The translations under genes were made by a program, and so were the position numbers. A DNA stretch of 64,000 bases, from the NCBI GenBank assembly GCA_963851295.1, contig CAWKOS010000001.1, positions 868,001 to 932,000 on the forward strand, read 5' to 3'. The notes below the pieces were generated by a model. The model was not told the origin of the DNA. It worked only from the letters and a program-made list of their open reading frames with translations, and ran no database searches. This document shows, piece by piece, positions 50,192 to 58,095 of the stretch; the stretch's first letter is position 1; each line of letters starts with the position of its first letter. This stretch comes from JAOPZW01 sp963851295 (lineage in GTDB: Bacteria > Actinomycetota > Thermoleophilia > Solirubrobacterales > Solirubrobacteraceae).

Positions 50192-52330
50192 TCAGAATCC
50201 GGGGACGGGAAGCAGGCCGCCGAACGGCGACGCACACACCCACTGCGAGCTGCCGTCGAGCTGCACGCTGCGGACGATCCCGCCGACGGCGTTGCAGTTA
50301 TGGCGGAAGCGTCGGACTGCCGAGGCGTGCTCCTGGGCGGCGCGGCGGTCGGCGGCGCGCTGACGCTGTGCGCGCCGGCGCTCCTTGGCGCGGCGTGCGA
50401 CTGCCTCGGCGCGACGCATCGATGTGCAGCGCGCACGGCTGACGGGTCGGAATGAGACCGAGGCGCGACGCGTCTTTCCGTACTGGTCGGCGGCGGTGAT
50501 CAGTGCGCGGTACGTGCCTCCTGGCCGCCCGCAGCTCCACGGCACGTCGACGTATGCGTCGCCGTGGGCGTCGGCGTGAAAGAAATAGGTGTTCTCGCGA
50601 CCCTGCCGGCGCAGCTGGATGCGCACGCGGGCATAGGGGTTCGTCTTGGCGGTGAGCGTGGTGCTGCCGGGATACCGAGAGCTGGCTCGGCGCGTGGCCT
50701 TGGCGCTCGCGATCAGGCCCGTCAGGCGCGGGCCGAGCACGGTGAACGTTCGCTTGGCCGAGTACGCCTGGAGCTCATCATCGGAGCGCATCACGAACCA
50801 GGAGTAGCGTCCCGGGGGCAGCTGGTCGTCGAGCTCAACGGTGACAGCGTCGCTGTCAAAAGTCGCGACCTTGGTGAGTTCAGCGGTGTCGCCGGTGTAC
50901 TGCTCTTGATGCCCGGCGCTGTCGGGGTCTTCGTAGGCCGTGTAGTCGTCGGCCGTGATGTCGATCACCTTCGTGGTCGAACCGTCGAGCTCGTCGCGCT
51001 GGATGCGCAACCGGTCATCGCGACCGCCCCGGTCCACGGCTCCCGCCCAACGGAAGACCGGACGCAGGAGCACGCCGGATGCCGCGTCGGCGGGCGACTG
51101 CAGGTCGGGCGCGACGGGACCGACATCAAGAGTTTCGTCCGAGTCGGTCGGAGCTGGGCCGGGGCCGACCGGCCTGGCGTTGGGGTCGGGAGCGACGCTC
51201 GTGGCCAGCGCGGCGACGCCGTCCGGTGAGGCGCTCGAGGACTTGGTCACGTAGGCGCAGATCGTCGAGGCGCCGGCGGTGAATGGTGTGAAGCTGATGT
51301 TCCGATCGAAGGAGCCGGCGGACAGCCAGTCCGAGTCGTAGCTGATGAGGGACGCGCCTGTGTTCCCAGCGGCGGTGGCGGCGCACGGGCCGCTGCTTTG
51401 CAGGTAGAGGTAGAGCGAGCGGTTGACCTCGGTGTTGCCGGCGACGTTGATCGTGGCGCTCGCGTTCTGCCGCGGGGTCGCGGCCAGGGTCAGGGTGGCC
51501 GTGGCCTTGGCCTGACGGACGTCGAAGGTCTGTGACGTGGCGCCCTCGGGCGCTGCGCTGGCCGTCTCGGTGACGTAGCTGCAGACGGTGTAGGTGCCGG
51601 TGCTGGCGGGGGTGTAGGTGTAGCTGCGGTCGAAGGCTCCGGCGGAGAGGTAGTCCGAGCCGTAGCTGATGAGCGAGCTGCCGTTGTTGGCCGCGGCGCT
51701 GCTCGGGCAGGTCTGCGATCCCGCCTGGACGTAGGCGTAAAGCGACCGGTTGACCTCGGTGCTGCCCGCGATCGTGACGGTCATCGTCTTGTCGATCACT
51801 GGGTCGTCCGACGGCGTGACCGTGACCGTGGCGGTGCCGGCGCGGGCCGTGAACGTTGCCCTGGCGGTCGCCGCGGGTGCCTGTGCCGCGCTCGTCGTGA
51901 CGTAGCTGCAGACGGTGTAGGTGCCGGTGCTGGCGGGGGTGTAGGTGTAGCTGCGGTTGAACGCTCCGGCGGAGAGGTAGTCCGAGCCGTAGCTGATGAG
52001 CGAGCTGCCGTTGTTGGCCGCGGCGGTGCTCGGGCAGGTCTGCGATCCCGCCTGGACGTAGGCGTAAAGCGACCGGTTGACCTCGGTGCTGCCCGCGATC
52101 GTGACGGTCATCGTCTTGTCGGTTACGGTGTCGCTGGACGGCGTGATTGTGACGGCGGCAGCGGACGCAGCCTCGGCGTGCGCACCGCCGAGCAAGACGA
52201 TCAGCAGCACGAGGCCTAGACAGCTGGCCCCGACGCGGGACCGTCGTCCGCGACGCGGCCGAGCATCGAGCCGGGCGGAGGGGCCAAGCGCGCCGGTGTG
52301 GGCAGTAACGAGGTTGGTCAGCTTGCTCAT
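50192..52330 (-). CDS. Large secreted protein with three tandem beta repeats
   Basis: The 712-residue protein has a signal or anchor (ASCLGLVLLIVLLGGAHAEA, 35-54) and three repeats of about 105 residues with the same pattern: VTITPSSDTVTDKTMTVTIA, then STEVNRSLYAYVQAGSQTCP, then SLISYGSDYLSAGAF and YTVCSYVT. Repeats 1 and 2 are nearly identical in DNA (224 bases, 3 mismatches). Each has two Cys, likely a disulfide. A fibronectin-like domain follows (PADAASGVLLRPVFRW to WFVMRSDD), then a basic helical part (640-675). It probably acts on the surface as an adhesin or scaffold. It heads the cluster. Confidence 0.78.
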   Translation of the reverse strand: MSKLTNLVTAHTGALGPSARLDARPRRGRRSRVGASCLGLVLLIVLLGGAHAEAASAAAVTITPSSDTVTDKTMTVTIAGSTEVNRSLYAYVQAGSQTCPSTAAANNGSSLISYGSDYLSAGAFNRSYTYTPASTGTYTVCSYVTTSAAQAPAATARATFTARAGTATVTVTPSDDPVIDKTMTVTIAGSTEVNRSLYAYVQAGSQTCPSSAAANNGSSLISYGSDYLSAGAFDRSYTYTPASTGTYTVCSYVTETASAAPEGATSQTFDVRQAKATATLTLAATPRQNASATINVAGNTEVNRSLYLYLQSSGPCAATAAGNTGASLISYDSDWLSAGSFDRNISFTPFTAGASTICAYVTKSSSASPDGVAALATSVAPDPNARPVGPGPAPTDSDETLDVGPVAPDLQSPADAASGVLLRPVFRWAGAVDRGGRDDRLRIQRDELDGSTTKVIDITADDYTAYEDPDSAGHQEQYTGDTAELTKVATFDSDAVTVELDDQLPPGRYSWFVMRSDDELQAYSAKRTFTVLGPRLTGLIASAKATRRASSRYPGSTTLTAKTNPYARVRIQLRRQGRENTYFFHADAHGDAYVDVPWSCGRPGGTYRALITAADQYGKTRRASVSFRPVSRARCTSMRRAEAVARRAKERRRAQRQRAADRRAAQEHASAVRRFRHNCNAVGGIVRSVQLDGSSQWVCASPFGGLLPVPGF

Positions 52331-52905
52331 GCGGGTGTCGTCGTTCTCCTGGTTGCAATTCCGGTTGCAGGGCCGCAGCGAGAAGGCTTGCCATCGCCGC
52401 GCGGACGTCGTCGCGGCGGTGGCGGCCCGGTCGCCCGCGAGCCAGCACGTGGGCGGCTTCGCTCAGCGCGCGCTGCAAGCGGTTGATGCGCGCCTCGCCG
52501 GATGGCAAGCAGGGCTGGACACGCCGCTACGGCACCAACTCGAACGCGCTTCAAAGAGGATCTCCTGGACAACGAGGGGGAACGGTTCATGTGCCCTACC
52601 TGTCTCCCATCGGGGCGGTTCGATCAGAACTCGATCCCACAGATGTACGACCCTCGCGTAGACCCGTGCCTCGCGGTTGCCACGAGGCCGACCCGGGCGG
52701 CTAAAACCTCGCGCCGGCCAGGTACCCCCGACCGGAGTCGGGGTCTGAATCAGCGAGGTCGACGTGAATGGTCGCGACCGGCCGACCGCGCAGTAGTCGT
52801 AAGCACCGCATTGCAGGCGCTCCAACCCGGAGCTTCGGCGTTCGTGTGCAGGACGGCGCATACAGTCATCAGATCCGCCTGCAGGTGGACGCCGTGCTCG
52901 ACACG
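52331..52905. other. Gene-poor region upstream of the secreted cluster
   Basis: No gene is supported in these 575 bases. Open frames on either strand lack domains and ribosome binding sites. One plus-strand frame contains MCPTCLPSGRFDQNS, but its context looks unlike a gene. The base composition is lower in GC than the flanks. The region probably holds the divergent promoters for the secreted cluster and the small secreted peptide. Confidence 0.45.
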
Positions 52906-53106
52906 ATGACCCCCGAGGAGAACACAATCATCAAGCCACTGACGACCCTCCTGATCGTCGCCGTTCTAGCCGTGGCGGCGGGCCCGGTAGCTTCGACGTC
53001 CGCCCACGCCGCCGACGGCAAGTGGAAGCTCTGCCAAGGGAGCTCGACGCCGAAGGACGTGCCCGCATACGTGTGCGATGACGAGGCCTGCTCGAAGTGG
53101 GGTTGA
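52906..53106 (+). CDS. Small secreted peptide with two or three Cys
   Basis: The 66-residue product has a signal peptide (MTPEENTIIKPLTTLLIVAV, then LAVAAGPVASTSAHA, cleavage near AHAAD) and a mature part of about 28 residues (DGKWKLCQGSSTPKDVPAYV, then CDDEACSKWG) with three Cys. It is short enough that a chance frame is possible, but the well-formed signal and Cys-rich tail favour a real gene. It may be a secreted toxin, bacteriocin-like peptide or signal; no evidence decides. It is divergent from the secreted cluster. Confidence 0.5.
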   Translation: MTPEENTIIKPLTTLLIVAVLAVAAGPVASTSAHAADGKWKLCQGSSTPKDVPAYVCDDEACSKWG

Positions 53107-53390
53107 GCTAGGCCAACGCGCTGGCCTCGGAGGCGTTCCATACGGCCCGCGGCGACGCTCAGCAGATAGATCTGACTCCCCAAGGCGGCGTACGGGCCTG
53201 CCGGCGTGCCGTCCTCCGCGCCGGGGCAGGTTCGGCGTCCTAGGGCGGCACGCAAGGACCGGCGCAGGAGCTGCGGCCGCGAGGGAGTAACGCCCCCGGC
53301 CGCGACAGAACCCGCCCGCCCCGGGGCTTGGGTTGGACGGACCCCGCTGGGTTGAGCGTCGGCGCGCGTGGGAATCAACGCTGAGGCGTC

Positions 53391-53585
53391 ATGTGGGTTC
53401 TCGGGCTCGTCATCATCGTCGTGGTCGCCGTGTATGTGCTGGCGATCTTTCTCGGCGGTGGCGAGCAGGGGCCGTTCCTCTCGCTCTCGAAGCTCGGCTC
53501 GGCAGGGAAGATCACGACCTCGCGCGGGCGCACGGACTTCCAGGGCGACCTGCACAGGCCGCCCAACGAGAACGAGTTGCTCTGA
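53391..53585 (+). CDS. Small single-TM protein
   Basis: The 64-residue protein starts MWVLGLVIIVVVAVYVLAIF, a TM helix at its N-terminus, followed by a polar tail with LGSAGKITTSRGRTDFQGD. A GAGGCG site precedes the ATG. No family is recognised. It is convergent with the NTF2 gene at 53.6 kb, and the region 53107-53390 before it holds no gene. Confidence 0.6.
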   Translation: MWVLGLVIIVVVAVYVLAIFLGGGEQGPFLSLSKLGSAGKITTSRGRTDFQGDLHRPPNENELL

Positions 53586-53601
53586 AGCGCCGGCGGCGCG
53601 T

Positions 53602-53976
53602 CTACTTGGAGCCGAACACGCGCTCGAAGAGGGCGGTGTCTCCCGCCGTCTGGAACTTGACCACCTCTCCGTCGCGGTAGGTGAGGACGTCTGCGGAGTC
53701 CGCCTCCTCGCCGGCGACGGTGACGTGGGTGAGCACGACGACTCGGTCCTCGTCGGAGAACCAGTACTGCGGCGTGGTCGTGAAGCCCTTCGCGGCGAGC
53801 TGGGCCCACAGCGCTCCGACGTCCTGCTTGCCGTGCCGGGTGCCGCTGATCGCGCTGTTGCCCGGCGTGACCCATTCGATGTCGTCCGCGATGCGGGCCA
53901 TCGCCGTCTCGGCGTCGCCTGCTGAGAACGCGGCGTAGGCCTGCTTGGCGGTCTCGACGTTCTGCTCTCCAGCCAT
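53602..53976 (-). CDS. NTF2/SnoaL-like protein
   Basis: The 124-residue protein follows the SnoaL-like fold: N-terminal helix ETAKQAYAAFSAGDAETAMA, then IADDIEWVTPGNSAISGT and the strands VVVLTHVTVAGE and DVLTYRDGEVVKFQ. Family members are polyketide cyclases, isomerases or binding proteins; the exact function here is unknown. It is 54 bases downstream of a second, double NTF2-like gene on the same strand. Confidence 0.82.
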   Translation of the reverse strand: MAGEQNVETAKQAYAAFSAGDAETAMARIADDIEWVTPGNSAISGTRHGKQDVGALWAQLAAKGFTTTPQYWFSDEDRVVVLTHVTVAGEEADSADVLTYRDGEVVKFQTAGDTALFERVFGSK

Positions 53977-54030
53977 CGAGCATCCCCTTCTGATACCGGC
54001 GGGGAGCGGCGCTCCCCGTTCCGGACGACA

Positions 54031-54882
54031 CTAACCCACCCCGTCAGGCGGGCGGCGGAGCGGCGGGATGATGTCGACGTAGATGCGGGCCGCGGCGAGC
54101 TTGCCGTTCAGGCCGCATTCGTAGATCGCCACCCCAGCCTCGGGGGGCAGCTCCGTCTCTCCCCAGCGCACGACGTTGTACTCCAGGGCGCAGGCGTGGT
54201 CGTCGCCGACGATTGCGCAGTGCTCCAGCACGACGCCGCCGCCGTTCGTGAAGAGACCGTCGTAGAAGCTGCGCAGCTCGTCGGGCCCTCGGTGCATGGG
54301 ATGCGGGCCGGCGGGCTCGCGGGCGTAGCCGTCGGGTTCGAAGGCGGCCACGACCGCGTCGGCGTCGCCTGCCGCGAGCGCGCGCTGGTAGTTGGCGACG
54401 TACTCCGGCGCGCGCAGCGCGGGGTCGGACTGCAACAGCGGCGGGCGGGTGGCGTGCAGGCCGGTGAGCGGCCAGTTGCTGAAGTACATCCGGATCTCGT
54501 CGATCCGTCCGCCGGCGAGGCGGTCGGCGACGACCACGATCGGAACCTCGACCCGCCCGCCGTCGCGGTCGAGGTTGACGACCACCTCCTCGACGCCGCG
54601 CGGCTGGGTGATCACGTGCTCGAGGTCCACGACGGTGACGTTGAGGTCGGTGAGCCACGCGCTCATGTCGCTGACGTACGCCGCGAACGCGCGCCTGCCC
54701 TTGATCCGCCCCCGTACCGGGTGGTGCACCTCGGGCTCGCCGGCGAAGGACTCGATCAGGGCCTCGGGCTCGCCCGCCAGGATGCCGTCGAAGAAGGGCA
54801 CGGCGATGAGCCGTTCCTCCCGCCGCTTCTCCAGGACGCCCTCGAGCACCGGCGCGGAGAAGAGCTCGGGGATCCACGGCAC
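54031..54882 (-). CDS. Protein with two NTF2/SnoaL-like domains
   Basis: The 283-residue protein has two similar halves: residues 25-150 (FFDGILAGEPEALIESFAGE to RIDEIRMYFSNWPL) and 165-283 (YQRALAAGDADAVVAAFEPD to RIYVDIIPPLR). Each follows the SnoaL-like pattern, with a loop carrying HHPVRGR or HPMHRG. A GTG at 54882 gives VPWIPELFSAPVL. The substrate is unknown; the duplicated fold suggests a heterodimer-like pocket. It lies upstream of the single-domain relative. Confidence 0.75.
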   Translation of the reverse strand: MPWIPELFSAPVLEGVLEKRREERLIAVPFFDGILAGEPEALIESFAGEPEVHHPVRGRIKGRRAFAAYVSDMSAWLTDLNVTVVDLEHVITQPRGVEEVVVNLDRDGGRVEVPIVVVADRLAGGRIDEIRMYFSNWPLTGLHATRPPLLQSDPALRAPEYVANYQRALAAGDADAVVAAFEPDGYAREPAGPHPMHRGPDELRSFYDGLFTNGGGVVLEHCAIVGDDHACALEYNVVRWGETELPPEAGVAIYECGLNGKLAAARIYVDIIPPLRRPPDGVG

Positions 54883-54947
54883 TCGACAAGCGTGCCATAT
54901 CCGGCCTGCCCCGCCCTGTGCTCTCTGCGCGCGGCACCGATTGCAGG

Positions 54948-54995
54948 CCGAACGTCGGTCTTCCCGCGTCCACACGGGGTAGGACCGACGTTCGG
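54948..54995. repeat. Dispersed stem-loop repeat, copy 2
   Basis: CCGAACGTCGGTC (54948-54960) pairs perfectly with GACCGACGTTCGG (54983-54995), with an inner CCC/GGGG pair. It matches the element at 11181-11226 in both arms and most of the loop. It sits between the divergent NTF2-like and histidine kinase genes. Confidence 0.7.
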
Positions 54996-55075
54996 CGCTC
55001 GGGGTGGCGCAGGCGCCGCGCCCGGGGCTGACGCGGCCCTTGCGCCCCCGGCACCCGGCCCGCGAGGATCGGGCG

Positions 55076-56488
55076 ATGACCGGGGGGCAGACGCGCCTCG
55101 TCGTGCTCGCGGCGCTCGTGTGCAGCGTCGTGGCCACCGCGCTCGCGCTGAGCAGCGACCACCAGGACGCCCACATCGCCTGGGCGATCCTCGGGCCTGC
55201 GGTCGGGTTGAGCTTCGTCGGGACCGGGCTCTACGCCATGCGCCGGCGGGCCGAGAGCCGCACCGGCGGGCTGATGGTGGCGCTCGGGTTCGCGTGGTTC
55301 CTGGCCGCGGTCGGACTCTCGGACGCGCCCGCGCTGTACTCGCTCGGGCTCATCGTCGGGGGCATCTGGGGCGGGGTCTTCCTGCAGCTGATCATGAGCT
55401 TCCCGTCGGGGCGGCTCGCGCCCGGGCTCGACCGAGCGATCGTGATCGCCGGCTACCTCGTCTTCACCGTCGCGACCGTCCCCGCGATGCTCGTCGCCAC
55501 CCCGCACGAGCTCGGCTGCGACAAGTGCCCCGACAACGTCCTGCTCGTCGATCGCAACCACGACCTCGCGACCGCCGCGCTCGTCTTCCAGGCGCTGCTG
55601 TACCTCGTCCTCTTCGTCATCGTCCTCGTCCGCCTCATCCGCCGCTGGCGGCGGACGGCACCGCTCGAGCGCCTGCAGCTCACGCCCGTCTACGTCAGCG
55701 GCCTGGCGACCTTCCTGCTCGTGACCGCCGCCCAGTCCGGCGCGAGCGACGCGCTCTGGTGGGCCGCGTTCGCCGCCACGGCGCTGCTCCCCTTCGCCTT
55801 CCTCGCCGGCCTGCTGCGCAGCCACGTCGCGCGCCTGGACGCCGAGCTGCGCGCGCGACTGGAGGAGCTGCGCGCCTCGCGCGCGCGGCTGGTCGAGGCC
55901 GGCGACACCGAGCGCCGGCGCCTGGAGCGCAACCTCCACGACGGCGCCCAGGCGCGGCTCGTCGGGCTCGCGCTCCTGCTCGGGGCCACGCGCCGGCGCG
56001 TCGAGCCCGAGACCGAGGCCGCGGAGCTGCTCGACCAGGCGCTCGACGAGCTGAAGACGGGCCTCGCCGAGCTGCGCGAGCTCGCCCGCGGGATCCACCC
56101 GCCGCTGCTGACCGACCAGGGCCTGAAGCCCGCGCTGGAGGCGCTCACCGCGCGCGTCCCGGTCCCCGTGACGCTCGCCGCCGAGACCGGCGAGCGCCTG
56201 CCGGGCCCCGTGGAGGTCGCCGCCTACTTCGTCGTCTCCGAGGCGCTCGCGAACGTCGCGAAGTACGCGCAGGCGACAGGGGCGACAGTCGCCGTGCGCC
56301 GCGTCGACGGGCTCGTCACCGTCGACGTCGCCGACGACGGGATCGGCGGCGCCGACGCCGCGCAGGGCTCGGGGCTGCGCGGGATCGGCGACCGCGTCGC
56401 CGCGCTCGACGGGACGCTGTCCGTCGAGAGCCCGACGGGCGCCGGGACGCGGCTGCACGTCGAGATCCCGGTGGCCGCACCGACCTGA
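55076..56488 (+). CDS. Membrane sensor histidine kinase, HisKA_3 (NarL-class) type
   Basis: The 470-residue kinase has about seven N-terminal TM helices (residues 8-270), then a coiled coil and the HisKA_3 dimerisation motif RRRLERNLHDGAQARLVGLA with the phosphoacceptor His. The HATPase domain has SEALANVAKYAQATGA, DDGIGGAD and GSGLRGIGDRV. No response regulator is encoded next to it, so it is an orphan. A loop between helices has CDKC (GCDKCPDNV), a possible metal or redox site. Confidence 0.85.
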   Translation: MTGGQTRLVVLAALVCSVVATALALSSDHQDAHIAWAILGPAVGLSFVGTGLYAMRRRAESRTGGLMVALGFAWFLAAVGLSDAPALYSLGLIVGGIWGGVFLQLIMSFPSGRLAPGLDRAIVIAGYLVFTVATVPAMLVATPHELGCDKCPDNVLLVDRNHDLATAALVFQALLYLVLFVIVLVRLIRRWRRTAPLERLQLTPVYVSGLATFLLVTAAQSGASDALWWAAFAATALLPFAFLAGLLRSHVARLDAELRARLEELRASRARLVEAGDTERRRLERNLHDGAQARLVGLALLLGATRRRVEPETEAAELLDQALDELKTGLAELRELARGIHPPLLTDQGLKPALEALTARVPVPVTLAAETGERLPGPVEVAAYFVVSEALANVAKYAQATGATVAVRRVDGLVTVDVADDGIGGADAAQGSGLRGIGDRVAALDGTLSVESPTGAGTRLHVEIPVAAPT

Positions 56489-56507
56489 GCGAAGCCGTTT
56501 GCTACTG

Positions 56508-56523
56508 TTAACCCAGTGGTTAA
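56508..56523. promoter_or_regulatory. ArsR-type operator overlapping the start codon
   Basis: The perfect palindrome TTAACC-CAGT-GGTTAA overlaps the GTG start (56516) of the ArsR gene. The TACTGT sequence just upstream may be the -10 element, so the mRNA could be leaderless and repressed by its own product. Confidence 0.55.
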
Positions 56524-56830
56524 CGATCCCTTCAAGGCCCTCTCGCACCCGATCCGCCGCGGCATCGTCGAGCGCCTCGCCGCCGGCCCCGCGACGGTCG
56601 GCGAGGCCACCGCGGGCTTCGGCGTGTCCAAGCCCGCGATCTCCAAGCACCTGAAGGTGCTCGAGGAGACCGGCGTCATCAGGCGCGCGGTCGTGGGCCG
56701 GACGCACCGGCTCTCGCTCGAGCCCGACGTGCTCAGCGAGGCGGCCGACTGGATGGATCGCCAGCGCGTCCTCTGGGGGCGCCTGTTCGACGTCGTCGAC
56801 GAGTACCTGAAGGAGGAAGGCCCGCAATGA
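56516..56830 (+). CDS. ArsR-family winged-helix repressor
   Basis: The 104-residue protein is an ArsR/SmtB-type repressor: DPFKALSHPIRRGIVERLAA, then VGEATAGFGVSKPAISKHLK and a wing with GRTHRLSLEPDVL. No metal-binding Cys are present, as in the ArsR group that precedes AHSA1/SRPBCC genes. The operon continues with DUF899, a small TM protein and an SRPBCC protein. The stop overlaps the DUF899 start (ATGA). Confidence 0.88.
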   Translation: MVNDPFKALSHPIRRGIVERLAAGPATVGEATAGFGVSKPAISKHLKVLEETGVIRRAVVGRTHRLSLEPDVLSEAADWMDRQRVLWGRLFDVVDEYLKEEGPQ

Positions 56831-57522
56831 ACCTGACCCCGATCGTGTCGCCGCAGGAGTGGGAAGCCGCCCGCCAGGAGCTGCTGGTCAAGGAGAAGGA
56901 GCTCACCCGCGCCCGCGACGCCCTCGCCGCCCAGCGCCGGCGGATGCCGCGCATGGCCGTCGAGAAGGACTACCGCTTCGAGGGCCCGAACGGCCCCGCG
57001 AGCCTGGCCGACCTGTTCGAGGGCCGCCGGCAGCTGATCGTCTACCGCGCCTTCTACGCGCCGGACGTCACCACGTACCCGGCGTCGGGGGGCGGCTATC
57101 CGGAGCGCGCCTGCGTCGGCTGCTCCCTCGTCGCCGACCAGGTCGCACACCCCGCCCATCTGAACGCGCGCGACACGACGCTCGCGTACGTCTCGCGCGC
57201 CCCCCAGGCCGAGATCCAGGGCTTGAAGGAGCGCATGGGCTGGGAGCTCATCCCCTGGTACACGCTGACCGACGACTTCGACAAGGACTTCGGCGTCGAC
57301 CAGTGGCACGGGCACAACGCCTTCCTCCGTGAGGGCGACGACATCTACCGCACCTACTTCATCGACGCCCGCGGCGACGAGCACCTGGGCACCACCTGGA
57401 GCTACCTCGACATCACCGCGCTCGGCCGCCAGGAGGAGTGGGAGGACTCGCCCGAGGGCTACCCGCAGACCCCGCCCTACCAATGGTGGAGCTACCACGA
57501 CGCATACGGGACGGCCGCGTGA
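56827..57522 (+). CDS. DUF899 (thioredoxin-like) family protein
   Basis: The 231-residue protein matches DUF899, a thioredoxin-fold family of unknown activity: VSPQEWEAARQELLVKEKEL, MPRMAVEKDYRFEGPNG, RACVGCSLVADQVAH (with CxxC) and a late TTWSYLDITALGRQEEWED. It is coupled to the ArsR gene. The C-terminus YQWWSYHDAYG is typical of the family. Its stop overlaps a tiny downstream gene. Confidence 0.87.
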   Translation: MNLTPIVSPQEWEAARQELLVKEKELTRARDALAAQRRRMPRMAVEKDYRFEGPNGPASLADLFEGRRQLIVYRAFYAPDVTTYPASGGGYPERACVGCSLVADQVAHPAHLNARDTTLAYVSRAPQAEIQGLKERMGWELIPWYTLTDDFDKDFGVDQWHGHNAFLREGDDIYRTYFIDARGDEHLGTTWSYLDITALGRQEEWEDSPEGYPQTPPYQWWSYHDAYGTAA

Positions 57523-57644
57523 CGTTCGCCCACATCGGGGGCGTCCCGGTCGAGGAGATGCTCCCGGCCGTGAGCGGGGCGAGCGTCGGGCTGCTGGTGG
57601 CGCGCGGCTGGATAATGGTGCGGCTGCGACGCCGCCGACGCTGA
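57519..57644 (+). CDS. Small hydrophobic protein, 41 residues
   Basis: Starting with GTG inside the DUF899 stop (GTGA), this frame encodes VTFAHIGGVPVEEMLPAVSG, then a hydrophobic helix (ASVGLLVARGWIMVRL) and a poly-Arg end. Similar tiny proteins with GGVPVEE occur in actinobacteria, as far as I recall. It fits the coupled operon well but is short. Confidence 0.5.
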   Translation: MTFAHIGGVPVEEMLPAVSGASVGLLVARGWIMVRLRRRRR

Positions 57645-57657
57645 AGCCCCGCAAGGC

Positions 57658-58095
57658 ATGGCCGACACCACCCTGCGCATCGAGCGCACCTACCAGGCGC
57701 CCGCCCAGCGGGTCTTCGATGCCTGGACCAGCGAGGAGGTCATGCGCCGCTGGTGGCACGCCTCCCACGACTGGGAGACGACCGATGCCGAGGTCGACCT
57801 GCGCGTGGGCGGCGTCATCCGGGTGGTCATGCGCAACCCGGAGAAGGACGAGGAGTTCGGCGGCGGGGGTCGGTACACGGAGATCGACCCCCCGCGTCGC
57901 CTCGCCTTCACGTGGATCTGGGACGACAACGACACCCGCACGCTCATCGAGCTCGACTTCGAGGAGATCGACGGCGCCACCGTCGTCCGGTTCACCCACA
58001 GCGACCTCTGGGACGAGGAGGCCGTGCGCTCCCACGAGGAAGGCTGGAACCGCTGCTTCGACAACCTCGCGGAGACGCTGGCCGGTAGGCGCTAG
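57658..58095 (+). CDS. SRPBCC/AHSA1-family protein
   Basis: The 145-residue protein follows the AHSA1 (START-like) fold: LRIERTYQAPAQRVFDAWTS, MRRWWHASHDW, VDLRVGGVIRVVMRNPE and a C-terminal helix SHEEGWNRCFDNLAETLAG. Members bind hydrophobic ligands. ArsR-AHSA1 operons are common. Its end overlaps the convergent LLM gene by 4 bases. Confidence 0.88.
   Translation: MADTTLRIERTYQAPAQRVFDAWTSEEVMRRWWHASHDWETTDAEVDLRVGGVIRVVMRNPEKDEEFGGGGRYTEIDPPRRLAFTWIWDDNDTRTLIELDFEEIDGATVVRFTHSDLWDEEAVRSHEEGWNRCFDNLAETLAGRR

Noticed and set aside
49835..50455. Plus-strand frame of 206 codons
   Set aside because: No ribosome binding site or domain; it overlaps the 3' end of the secreted repeat protein and has a translation without globular character.
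52610..52650. Possible tRNA T-arm (GGTTCGATC...)
   Set aside because: No matching acceptor stem, anticodon arm or GGTTCGAATCC-like T-loop could be built around it.
52463..52927. Minus-strand frame of 154 codons upstream of the secreted cluster
   Set aside because: Translation shows no recognisable domain, irregular composition and no ribosome binding site; it could be a decayed gene, but I could not support it.
57753..58088. Plus-strand frame within the SRPBCC gene
   Set aside because: It is an out-of-frame shadow of the SRPBCC/AHSA1 coding sequence.
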